From Acidobacteriota bacterium (GTDB taxonomy: Bacteria; Acidobacteriota; Terriglobia; Terriglobales; SCQP01), in assembly GCA_021789895.1 (NCBI GenBank), contig JAJYIU010000008.1, positions 62,001-126,000 on the forward strand: DNA of 64,000 nucleotides, given 5' to 3'. Below are positions 51,304-58,910 of this stretch, piece by piece. Below the pieces are notes generated by a model, which searched no databases, had not been told where the DNA came from, and saw only the letters and a list, made by a program, of their open reading frames with translations. The translations under genes and the position numbers were made by a program. Within the stretch, counting starts at the first letter, position 1. Each line of letters begins with the position of its first letter.

Positions 51304-52506
51304 TCAATAGTTTACGTCTTCACAAATAAAGATCAGACACTTTAAATAGTGCGTTTCGGGCACGGTCAGCAGCACTGGATGATCCAGGGCCTGGGTCCTC
51401 CGTTCGACGACTTTCAGTCTTTTGCGGGCATCGAGGGCCGCTTCGGCGACGATCTGCAGCAGCCGTGATTCGCTCACGTGGTGGGAGCAGGAGCAGGTGG
51501 CGAGAATGCCGCCGGGGCGCAATAGTTTCAGCGCGCGCAGGTTGATTTCCTTATAGCCGCGGCTGGCGGAATCGAGCGCCGAGCGGCTTTTCGCGAAGGC
51601 GGGGGGATCGAGCACGATCAGGTCGAAGCTGCGCCGCTGCGCATCGTATTCCCGCAGCAGATCGAAGAGATTCGCCTCCATCCACGCGATCGGGCCGAAT
51701 GGATTAAGTTGGGCATTGCGTTCGGCGCGCTCCAGCGCCGGGCGGGAGAGATCGACCGCCTCGACCTGGGCGCCGCGAGCGGCGAGATGCAAGGCGAATC
51801 CGCCCTGGTAAGTAAACCCATCGAGGCAATGCATGCCCGGCTGCGCCCAGGCGGCGACCGCGCGCCAGTTCTCGCGCTGATCGAGATAGCCGCCGCTTTT
51901 CTGGCCGGCGAGCAGATCCCATTCTATTTCCAGCCCATGCACGCGCGCGCGGGCCAGCGGGGAATCACCTACCATCAAGCGGGTTTCCAGCGATAAGCCT
52001 TCCTGCAGGCGAACCCGGGCATCGTTGCGCGCAACCAGCAGGGCGGGGGAAAAAAGCTGCTGGAGCAGCTCTACGATTTCCGGCTCGCGCGCCGCCATGG
52101 CCGCGGTGGTGATTTGATAGCTGAGGGCCGCGCCATAGACATCCACCACCAGGCCGGGCATGCCGTCGGCCTCGCCGGCGACCAGGCGATACGCCTCGCT
52201 GCCGCTGACGACGCGCTGGCGCCAGGCCTGGGCGTCTTGCAGGCGCCGGCGCCAGAATTCCCGGTTTATCACCGCCGACGGATCGGCACACAGCCGGCGC
52301 AGCGCAATTTCCGAGCGCGGGCTGTAATCGGCCCAGCCGAGGGAATGGCCGCGGGTATCGCGCACCAGAACCACGGCAGGCGACTTGGGTAGTTCAGGAG
52401 AGCGCAGATCGGAACGGTAGATCCAGGGATGTCCGCCGGCCCAGCGCCCGGCGCCGGAGGGGGAAATTCGAACCTCGAGCGGCAAGCCTGCGGATGACGC
52501 TTCCAT
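51304..52506 (-). CDS. rlmI: 23S rRNA cytosine-C5 methyltransferase (RlmI-like)
   Basis: A 400-residue class I SAM methyltransferase. An N-terminal PUA domain (GGHPWIYRSDLRSPELP...) precedes a central EEHEE-type domain and the Rossmann methyltransferase. Motifs: HCLDGFTYQGGFALHLA (motif I), LIVLDPPAFAKSR (motif IV) and ATCSCSHHVSE with the catalytic Cys. This matches RlmI, which methylates C1962 in 23S rRNA, or the close YccW paralogue group. It lies directly upstream of hsp20, which has its own promoter. Confidence 0.9.
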   Translation of the reverse strand: MEASSAGLPLEVRISPSGAGRWAGGHPWIYRSDLRSPELPKSPAVVLVRDTRGHSLGWADYSPRSEIALRRLCADPSAVINREFWRRRLQDAQAWRQRVVSGSEAYRLVAGEADGMPGLVVDVYGAALSYQITTAAMAAREPEIVELLQQLFSPALLVARNDARVRLQEGLSLETRLMVGDSPLARARVHGLEIEWDLLAGQKSGGYLDQRENWRAVAAWAQPGMHCLDGFTYQGGFALHLAARGAQVEAVDLSRPALERAERNAQLNPFGPIAWMEANLFDLLREYDAQRRSFDLIVLDPPAFAKSRSALDSASRGYKEINLRALKLLRPGGILATCSCSHHVSESRLLQIVAEAALDARKRLKVVERRTQALDHPVLLTVPETHYLKCLIFICEDVNY

Positions 52507-52552
52507 AAAGGTTACACGCAGCGCGCGCGGCGCGAAGCGGCGCGGGGTAAGA

Positions 52553-53155
52553 CTACATGTGTAATTGTGTCAGCGGCTGGCCCTGGCGGCAGAGCGGGCA
52601 ATCCTCGGCTGGCCAGGATTGCGTTTGCAGGCGGGTCATGCGGCAGTAGGGTGTGGGGCCGAAATCGGGTTCGGCGGAGGATTCCTGGGCGAGCACGCCG
52701 ATGGCGAGCACTTCGGCGCCGGATTGTTCGACCAGTTGATGCAGTTGACGCAGCTTGCGCCCGGTGCGCAGCATATCGTCCACTAAAACCACGCGTTCGC
52801 CTTTATGCTCGTCCATGAACTGGCGGAAGTGCAGTTGCTCGCCTTCGCCCTCGGCCCAATAAGTACGAACGGCGCGCAGCGCCTCGGCGACGCCAAAAGC
52901 CACCGGCAGGCCGCCGGTAGCCGGGGCCACGATGCTGACTTCGGGCAGGTAGCGGCGCACCGCATCCAGGGCGCGCAGCCGGCGGCTCAAGCCGACGCAG
53001 AGAGCCTTGGATTCGGTAAAGTGGCGCAGCGCCAGGGCCAGTTGCAGGCATTGGCCGGTATGCAAGCCTTTCCGGTTCACGAAATGTCCCTGGCGCAGCG
53101 CGCCGGTGCGCTGCAGCAAGTCCTGCACTTCATCCGGCGTGGGTATCAGCTCCAT
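52553..53155 (-). CDS. orotate phosphoribosyltransferase-like PRTase with C-terminal CxxC
   Basis: A 200-residue type I phosphoribosyltransferase. The PRPP-binding loop is RVVLVDDMLRTGRKLRQL, and a hood region with FVNRKGLHTGQCLQLALALRHF resembles PyrE. The C-terminal RLQTQSWPAEDCPLCRQGQPL adds a CxxC pair not present in E. coli PyrE, perhaps a zinc knuckle. It could be the cell's PyrE or a salvage paralogue. GGGAGGG precedes ATG 53155. Divergent from the 54-residue Cys-rich gene. Confidence 0.8.
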   Translation of the reverse strand: MELIPTPDEVQDLLQRTGALRQGHFVNRKGLHTGQCLQLALALRHFTESKALCVGLSRRLRALDAVRRYLPEVSIVAPATGGLPVAFGVAEALRAVRTYWAEGEGEQLHFRQFMDEHKGERVVLVDDMLRTGRKLRQLHQLVEQSGAEVLAIGVLAQESSAEPDFGPTPYCRMTRLQTQSWPAEDCPLCRQGQPLTQLHM

Positions 53156-53340
53156 CGCTGCCCTCCCAAGGCATGCTAGCACGTGCAAAGATAGCGCGGC
53201 CGGAAAACGGCGGTGCGGCGGCCGGCGGTGCGAACGGTGGGGCAGAGCATCCGCGGCGCCGGGGGCGCATCCAAACGGAAGGATCGCGGAAAGCGGCCCC
53301 GGATGAGGCGGCGGTTGCGAGCCGCAAAGAGGAGGACGAG

Positions 53341-53505
53341 ATGGCGCTGCAGGAAGGCGAAGTTTATCACTGCCCGGATCCGGATTGCGGGTGCGAAATT
53401 GAAGTGACGCGCGGGGCTTCCGATCCCGCCGCCGCGGGCGCTGCCAATCCACGCTGCTGCTGCGGCCGCGAGATGCAGCGCGGGCCGGCATCCGTGGCCG
53501 CCTGA
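53341..53505 (+). CDS. 54-residue Cys-rich metal-binding-like protein
   Basis: A 54-residue protein beginning MALQEGEVYHCPDPDCGCEIEV and ending NPRCCCGREMQRGPASVAA. Six cysteines form two clusters, CPDPDCGC and CCC, consistent with one zinc or another metal ion. AGAGGAGG lies just before ATG 53341, which strongly supports translation. It resembles small metallothionein-like proteins; no function is assigned. Confidence 0.7.
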   Translation: MALQEGEVYHCPDPDCGCEIEVTRGASDPAAAGAANPRCCCGREMQRGPASVAA

Positions 53506-53534
53506 CGACAGGCGGCGCGGCGGCGGCAGCGCAG

Positions 53535-54734
53535 TTACAGCGCGGCGCAAAAATCGCGCAGGCGCTGCAGCCCGCGTTCGATATTTTGCGTGGAGGTGGC
53601 GTAGGAGAAGCGCAGGTGGGCGGCGGTGCCAAACGCTTCCCCCGGCACCGTGACCACGCCATACTCGCGCAGCAGGCGCTGGGAAAAAGCCATGGGCGTT
53701 TCCAGCCCGGGGCGGAGCAGGGCCTTGAGGTTGGGGTAGGCGTAAAACGCGCCCGCCGGCTCGACGCAGCGCAGGCCGGGAATGGCGCGCAGCCCGGAGA
53801 CGATCAGATCGCGCCGCCGGCGATACTCGCTCAGCATGCCGGCGACGCAATCCTGCGGGCCTTCGAGCGCGGCGATGGCGGCTTTTTGCGCGAACGAGAC
53901 CGGGTTCGAGGTCGAGTGCGACTGCAGATTGAGCATGGCGCCGATCACCGGCTTGGGAGCCAGGGCATAGCCGATGCGCCAGCCGGTCATGGCGTAGGTT
54001 TTGCTGAGCGAGCCGGCAATGATCACACGCTCGCGCGCGCCCGGCTCGGCGGCCACGCTGTAAGGCGCGCCGGCATAAATAAACTGCAGATAGCACTCGT
54101 CGCTGATGAGCCAGATGCCGCGCTCGCGGCAGATGGCCAGCACCGCCTGGAAGAGCGCAGGCGGCAGCACCGCGCCGCTGGGATTGGAGGGGGAGTTGAG
54201 AATGATGGCGCGGGTGCGCGGCGACAAGGCGCGCTCGATCATGGCGGGGGTGAGGGTAAAGCCGTGCTCCTCGTCGGCGGCCACCACTTTCGGCCTTCCG
54301 CCGGCGTAGGTGATCATGTCGTAAAAACTGACCCAATACGGCGCCGGCAGTATGACTTCATCGCCATGGTCCACCAGGGCGGAGATGCAATTGAACAGCG
54401 CATGCTTGCCGCCGAGCGTGACCAGCACCTCGGCGCGCTCATAAGCAGTGCCGCAGAGGGCGGCATGGCGGCGGCAGATGGCGTCTTTGAGCGGAGCGAT
54501 GCCGCCGGTTGCGGTATAGCGGGTGAAATTTTCCCGCAGCGCCGCCACCGCCGCCTGCTTGATGTGCTCGGGCGTGGGAAAATCCGGCTCGCCGGCGCCG
54601 AAATCCACCAGGTCGGCGCCTTCGGCGCGCAGCCGCTCGGCTTCAATCACCATCGCCGCGGTGGCGGAAACGGAAATGCGCTGCATGCGGCCGGCCAGCG
54701 CCGGCGGCGAAACGGACAGGGCTTCGACTGCCAT
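53535..54734 (-). CDS. aspartate aminotransferase-type class I PLP aminotransferase
   Basis: A 399-residue fold-type I aminotransferase. Family blocks: FGAGEPDFPTPEHIK, the PLP-ring region YWVSFYDMITYAGG, NSPSNPSGAVLP, and the PLP lysine in GSLSKTYAMTGWRIGYA. The phosphate-binding and substrate Arg lies in LRFSYATS. This is the class I-gamma aspartate/prephenate aminotransferase pattern common outside enterobacteria. Which amino acid it prefers cannot be told. Upstream of coaD on the opposite reading order, 94 bases apart. Confidence 0.92.
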   Translation of the reverse strand: MAVEALSVSPPALAGRMQRISVSATAAMVIEAERLRAEGADLVDFGAGEPDFPTPEHIKQAAVAALRENFTRYTATGGIAPLKDAICRRHAALCGTAYERAEVLVTLGGKHALFNCISALVDHGDEVILPAPYWVSFYDMITYAGGRPKVVAADEEHGFTLTPAMIERALSPRTRAIILNSPSNPSGAVLPPALFQAVLAICRERGIWLISDECYLQFIYAGAPYSVAAEPGARERVIIAGSLSKTYAMTGWRIGYALAPKPVIGAMLNLQSHSTSNPVSFAQKAAIAALEGPQDCVAGMLSEYRRRRDLIVSGLRAIPGLRCVEPAGAFYAYPNLKALLRPGLETPMAFSQRLLREYGVVTVPGEAFGTAAHLRFSYATSTQNIERGLQRLRDFCAAL

Positions 54735-54828
54735 GGTGTTACCAGTTTATCGCGCCGGAGGCGGAAGCAGGATGGCCTCAGCGCCGCCGGGCGGGTTGGG
54801 CATGGCATGGACGCGCGGGCTGATTTGT

Positions 54829-55329
54829 TCAGCCGTGGACTTGCGGGCCGCCACCGTGGGCATGCATGCGCGCCTCGACTTCCGGCGGGACCAGTTCGGC
54901 CACCGGACGGCCCAGTTGAAACACTTCCTTGACCAGGCGGGAGCTGAGGTAACTGTAGGCTTCGGCGGGCATCATGAACACGGTTTCCAGTTCCGGCGCC
55001 AGGCGGCGGTTCATCCACGCCATTTGAAATTCGTACTCATAGTCGCTGATGGCGCGGATTCCGCGCAGCACCGCCCGCGCTCCCACCCGGGAGGCGAAAT
55101 CCACCAGCAGCCCGTCGAATTCCTGGACCTCGACCTGGGGCCAGCAGCGGCAAATTTCTCGCAGCATCTGCACCCGTTCCTCGACGCTGAACAGCGGCGT
55201 TTTTTCGCTGTTGCGCAGCACGCCGACTATCAGCCGGTCGAACAGGCGGCAGCCGCGGGCGATCAGGTCGAGGTGGCCCAGGGTGGGGGGATCGAAACTG
55301 CCGGGATAGACGGCGGTGACGGATGACAT
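54829..55329 (-). CDS. coaD: pantetheine-phosphate adenylyltransferase
   Basis: A 166-residue CoaD, the penultimate coenzyme A step. It has the nucleotidyltransferase signature AVYPGSFDPPTLGHLDLI with the TxGH motif, RGIRAISDYEYEFQMA, and YSYLSSRLVKEVFQLG at the C-terminus. Length is typical. ATG 55329 is chosen (MSSVTAVYPGSF) with GAGGCAG upstream; the open frame to 55392 is non-homologous extension. Confidence 0.95.
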   Translation of the reverse strand: MSSVTAVYPGSFDPPTLGHLDLIARGCRLFDRLIVGVLRNSEKTPLFSVEERVQMLREICRCWPQVEVQEFDGLLVDFASRVGARAVLRGIRAISDYEYEFQMAWMNRRLAPELETVFMMPAEAYSYLSSRLVKEVFQLGRPVAELVPPEVEARMHAHGGGPQVHG

Positions 55330-55591
55330 TCTGCCTCGGTTCAAGAGCGAATGGATAAGCTTCGCCCAGCTTGGTTGTGCGCCGCTCGGCAATCCTCAGG
55401 TACGCGCATGCACACTCCGGCTGCCTCGCGCCGCGACTCGCTCTGCCGGCTTCTGCCTTCGCCTTAGCCTAATACAAATAGCGGCCCTGATCGAAAACTC
55501 CAACTTTCCGCGGCCTGGGCAAATCTCATTTGCGCAATTTCTAACCGAATGCTGACTTTGGCGCAATCTATCCCTGGATTCACTCCCGGGA

Positions 55592-56266
55592 TCAGCTTTT
55601 GCGGCGGCGCTGGAAGGCGCGCAGCAGCCCGCGCGCGCGGGTGCGCGCCACCTGCATCATGGTTTCATCGCCGGCGATGCGCAGCAGCAGCGGCGACAGC
55701 AGTTGCGGCGCGGCTAAATTATGCTGGCGCCAATCCCGGCGGATGGCATCCAGCTCGGCCAGCACCCCCAACGGATCATAGCGAAGCGCCTGGCGCAGGC
55801 GCAGCCGGTGTTGTCCGGTTTCCGAGACGGCTTCAAACCAACTGGCCAGCGCCGCCGCCGCCCGCACCCGCGTATAGTTGAACCGCTGCGCGCCGCGATG
55901 GCGGGGCCCGCGGTATTCCAGGCGCTTTTCTCCCATGAAGCCGACGCGGGCGCGCGATTCCAGCCGCGGCTTACGGAAATAGTCGAGCTGCCGGGCCCAG
56001 CGGAACACCAACGCCACGCCGGCCGGAGGGAGTTGAAAGCTGAGCCATAGCCGCGGCTGGCCCGCGGCCGCCTGGCTGCCATAGCGGCCGCGGCCGTCGG
56101 AGGCGAGTTGCACTTCGTACCAGACCGGTTGCGAACCGGGGAAATGGTTGCTGAAGATGATTTCGGGCAGGCGCGCAGGGGCAGCGCCCGCACCCGGGCG
56201 CGGCGGCGCCTGAGCCCTGCCGACCAGCACCATGGCGGCCAGTAACCACCCGATCCGTGGGCTCAT
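55592..56266 (-). CDS. secreted hypothetical protein
   Basis: A 224-residue protein with a signal peptide (IGWLLAAMVLVGRAQA). The mature part has a beta-rich half (PVWYEVQLASDGRGRYG, LWLSFQLPPAGVALVF) and a helical, basic C-terminal half (ARTRARGLLRAFQRRRKS). No known catalytic motif. A perfect TATAAT (56275-56280, minus strand) ends 8 bases before the ATG, so the transcript may be leaderless. It lies 61 bases downstream of the LarA-family gene. Confidence 0.7.
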   Translation of the reverse strand: MSPRIGWLLAAMVLVGRAQAPPRPGAGAAPARLPEIIFSNHFPGSQPVWYEVQLASDGRGRYGSQAAAGQPRLWLSFQLPPAGVALVFRWARQLDYFRKPRLESRARVGFMGEKRLEYRGPRHRGAQRFNYTRVRAAAALASWFEAVSETGQHRLRLRQALRYDPLGVLAELDAIRRDWRQHNLAAPQLLSPLLLRIAGDETMMQVARTRARGLLRAFQRRRKS

Positions 56267-56274
56267 ATACCGAA

Positions 56275-56280
56275 ATTATA
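56275..56280 (-). promoter_or_regulatory. TATAAT box directly upstream of the secreted hypothetical
   Basis: A perfect -10 hexamer with only 8 bases to the ATG at 56266. The expected transcription start is at or within 1-2 bases of the start codon, implying a leaderless mRNA. No clear -35 is present. Confidence 0.4.
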
Positions 56281-56327
56281 AGCGGCGGCCGTGAATTGCG
56301 CCGGGCGACGACGCTTTGGCCGGCGGC

Positions 56328-57632
56328 TCAAGCCGCCGCGGGCCGCCGCCCCACCGCCTCGCCGGCAATGCGCGGCAGCAGGCTGCCGCCGGAGCGCAGC
56401 ACGGCGACTTGGGCTTCCCGCCCCTGCCGCAGAAACGCCATCGCCAGCGCCGTCTGCACCGAAACCGCCGGACGAAAGCCCAACTGCCGCGCTTCGGCCG
56501 GGCAAATGCCGCTCGAGACCAATATGATGTCGGCATGATCGAGCGCCTGCGCGGTGTAGGCCATCACCGCCGCTCCCATCACGTCGCGAATCTCGCGATT
56601 TTCCACCCGCCGCACGATCTCGTCGTAGGGGAGCGAACCCTGCTCGAGCAAAACCGGATGATTTTCCGCCACCCCTTCCGGCGACGAGGTGACCAGGATC
56701 ATGCAGCCATTGCGCCGCACCGCCATCGTGCCGCAGTAGATCCCTTTCGCCGATTGCCAAAAATCGCGATCGGCGGGATGCGAATCCACCAGCACGATCT
56801 CGGCGCGGCGCGGCAGCTCGACCGCATAAATCCGCTCGGCCAATTGGCAGCCGCGGCGATGGGCTTCGACCGGATCGCCGGCAAAACAGCCGGCAATGGC
56901 CTCGCCCCCCGGGGCCGCGGGCGCCAGGACCAGGTTGACGATGTAGTTCAATCCCGCCCGCCGGGCGGCGTCGTCAATCCGCTGGCGCAGGCGGTTGTCG
57001 CGCACTCCCATCAGTTGTTCGGCCCACATCTGCGCTCCCAGCCAATGATTTGCGGCGGCCGATTCATAGCCGGCGCATCCCGGAAACACGATTTTCGAGC
57101 CGCCGGAGAAGCCCTTGATGCGGTGCACGCCAATGTGCCCCAGGCCGATGACCAGGCCGGCGTCGCGCAAGCGGCGATTGGCCAGCACCGGAAAGCCATC
57201 GTCGAGTTTTCCCCAATCGTGTATTTCTTCGCTATCCAGATAATCGTGCTGGTGCACTTGCAGCCGCTGGGCATAAGCCCCCAGTTTGAGTTTCAGCTCG
57301 GCCTCGTTCATGGCGCGATGCGAGCCCTTCGCGATCAGCACCTCGATCTTGCGCTCTTCCACCCCCGCACCCGTCAGCCGCGGCAGCAAGGCATCGAGCA
57401 TCGGCTCAACCGGCGTTCCGCGGGTGCCATCGTCGCTCAAAATCAGCACCGGTTTCCCCGATGCAGCCAGCTTTTCGATGCGCGGCGCGCCGATGGGATG
57501 ATCCAAGGCGTTGGCGATCAGCCCGGCCGCATCCGTAGATGAATCGAGCTTTTGCGGCTCGTACACGCCCAACAAATTCGCATCGGGAATTTCAACCGGC
57601 GCAATACCCGGGTAAGGAAAGGAAATATGCAT
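56328..57632 (-). CDS. larA: LarA-family nickel-dependent lactate racemase-like protein
   Basis: A 434-residue LarA-family protein. In Lactobacillus, LarA uses a nickel-pincer nucleotide tethered to a lysine to racemise lactate; relatives act on other 2-hydroxyacids. The His/substrate motif is GSHRAMNEAE, and the tether lysine lies in GFSGGSKIVFPGCAG. The N-terminal PVLILSDDGTRGTP block is typical. Start ATG 57632 (MHISFPYPGI) has GAGG upstream. The maturation genes larB, larC and larE are not in this window, so either they are elsewhere or the substrate and cofactor differ. Confidence 0.88.
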   Translation of the reverse strand: MHISFPYPGIAPVEIPDANLLGVYEPQKLDSSTDAAGLIANALDHPIGAPRIEKLAASGKPVLILSDDGTRGTPVEPMLDALLPRLTGAGVEERKIEVLIAKGSHRAMNEAELKLKLGAYAQRLQVHQHDYLDSEEIHDWGKLDDGFPVLANRRLRDAGLVIGLGHIGVHRIKGFSGGSKIVFPGCAGYESAAANHWLGAQMWAEQLMGVRDNRLRQRIDDAARRAGLNYIVNLVLAPAAPGGEAIAGCFAGDPVEAHRRGCQLAERIYAVELPRRAEIVLVDSHPADRDFWQSAKGIYCGTMAVRRNGCMILVTSSPEGVAENHPVLLEQGSLPYDEIVRRVENREIRDVMGAAVMAYTAQALDHADIILVSSGICPAEARQLGFRPAVSVQTALAMAFLRQGREAQVAVLRSGGSLLPRIAGEAVGRRPAAA

Positions 57633-57995
57633 TGCCGCCTCAATGCGTCCCGCCACCGTTGCCGGCAGCCGTTCGCCTTCCGCGCTGCCAGGATTCGACG
57701 CGCTTAGACACCGTTTGGATACCTATGTACCGCAAAAACCTGACGATGATAAACTACTAATATAGTTATTGTCTAACTGCGCTCCAGTACGCGGAGAGAA
57801 ATACAAGGCTCCCAACTACAAATATCGTCACAATTCAATGAAACCTTAAAAGAGCTACATTTCGCCTGCGCTGCCATGCCATAGGTCGGCGCGATATTCA
57901 TAAGCCTTAAATACTATTAACGTAATAAATAATCAGACATGAGCGAATTAGCCATAATTGGAGGATAGAAGCGAGTGGGGAGGAGATGAAACCCG
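57633..57995. other. AT-rich intergenic region upstream of phhB
   Basis: 363 bases, clearly richer in A/T than the flanks. The ribosome-binding site of phhB (GGGGAGGAG, 57977-57985) lies at its end. I see no tRNA, riboswitch-like structure or reliable coding frame in the rest. Confidence 0.6.
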
Positions 57996-58328
57996 ATGAG
58001 CGAACTGGCAAGCAAATCCTGTGTGCCCTGCCGTGGCGGAGTTCCCCCGCTGTCCGGCGAACCGTTGCGCAAACTGGCGGCTCAGCTTCCCGGATGGGAG
58101 GTGGTTTCCGATCATCATCTCCGGCGTCAATATACGTTCCCGGATTTCGCCGGCGGGCTGGTCTTCGTCAACCGCGCCGGGGCGATTGCCGAGCGCGAGG
58201 GACATCATCCCGACCTCTGCTTGAGCTGGGGGAAGGTCGAGGCGACGATTTACACCCACAAGATTCAAGGCTTGACCGAGAGCGATTTCATACTGGCGGC
58301 CAAGCTGGACGAAGCCTACCAGGGCTGA
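57996..58328 (+). CDS. phhB: 4a-hydroxytetrahydrobiopterin dehydratase (pterin-4a-carbinolamine dehydratase)
   Basis: A 110-residue PCD/DCoH protein recycling the 4a-hydroxypterin formed by aromatic amino-acid hydroxylases. Conserved blocks: LPGWEVVSDHHLRRQYTFPDF, AIAEREGHHPDLCLSWGKVEATIYTHKIQGLTESDF, with the active-site His pair in EGHHPDL. No phenylalanine hydroxylase gene is adjacent. GGGGAGGAG lies 10 bases before ATG 57996. Its 3' end overlaps the convergent DUF488 gene by 13 bases. Confidence 0.95.
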   Translation: MSELASKSCVPCRGGVPPLSGEPLRKLAAQLPGWEVVSDHHLRRQYTFPDFAGGLVFVNRAGAIAEREGHHPDLCLSWGKVEATIYTHKIQGLTESDFILAAKLDEAYQG

Positions 58329-58903
58329 TCGCGGGCCTCATCGAGCCGTTCCGCTTCGGCGCCGGGGTAGAGCAGTTGCCCGTTCACGACCCGGGCGAAG
58401 GGGGTGAGCGCCGCCGGCGAGGCTGGGCCGCGGCCGAGGATGTGCTCGACCCGCCAGCCGCGCAGCAGCAGGGCGTCGCCGAGCAAGCGGCGATGGCAGC
58501 GCCAGGCCAGCGCTTCGGCGCACATGGCCACGGTCAGGCGCTGCCGCGCCCAGGCTTCCAATTCCGCCAGCGCGGCGGCAAATTCGGCGGTTTGCATATA
58601 GTCGGCATAGCTGCGAAAGCCGGCATTTTGCCAGCCGCGATTGGGGGAATCCGGCTGCGGCGGCCGGCGTCCGCCGAGGGCGGGGAAATGGCGGTAGGCG
58701 ATGCCGGCTGCGGCGAGCGCGTCGCGCAGCGCCTCGGCGCCGAACTGGGGCCAGCGGCGCGAGCCGGCAAAGCGCCGAATATCGGCCACTGCGCGGACCG
58801 CATGCGCCTGCAGGCGGTCTAAGAAGGCCGCGAAGGCCAGGTTGGAGTGGCCGATGGTGAGGAGGCGCGGGGCGCCGGCGTCGGGGCTGAGGGTCTCGCC
58901 CAT
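58316..58903 (-). CDS. DUF488-family protein
   Basis: A 195-residue protein of the DUF488 family: the N-terminal LLTIGHSNLAFAAFLDRL, then VRAVADIRRFAGSRRWPQF, and the C-terminal LTVAMCAEALAWRCHRRLLGDALL with a Cys/His pair. The family is widespread; function is poorly known, with proposed nucleic-acid or stress links. ATG 58903 is taken as start; an in-frame TTG at 58918 is an alternative. It begins just after the RND pump stop on the same strand, so it may be the last gene of the efflux transcript. Confidence 0.85.
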   Translation of the reverse strand: MGETLSPDAGAPRLLTIGHSNLAFAAFLDRLQAHAVRAVADIRRFAGSRRWPQFGAEALRDALAAAGIAYRHFPALGGRRPPQPDSPNRGWQNAGFRSYADYMQTAEFAAALAELEAWARQRLTVAMCAEALAWRCHRRLLGDALLLRGWRVEHILGRGPASPAALTPFARVVNGQLLYPGAEAERLDEARDQPW

Positions 58904-58910
58904 AGCGGGC

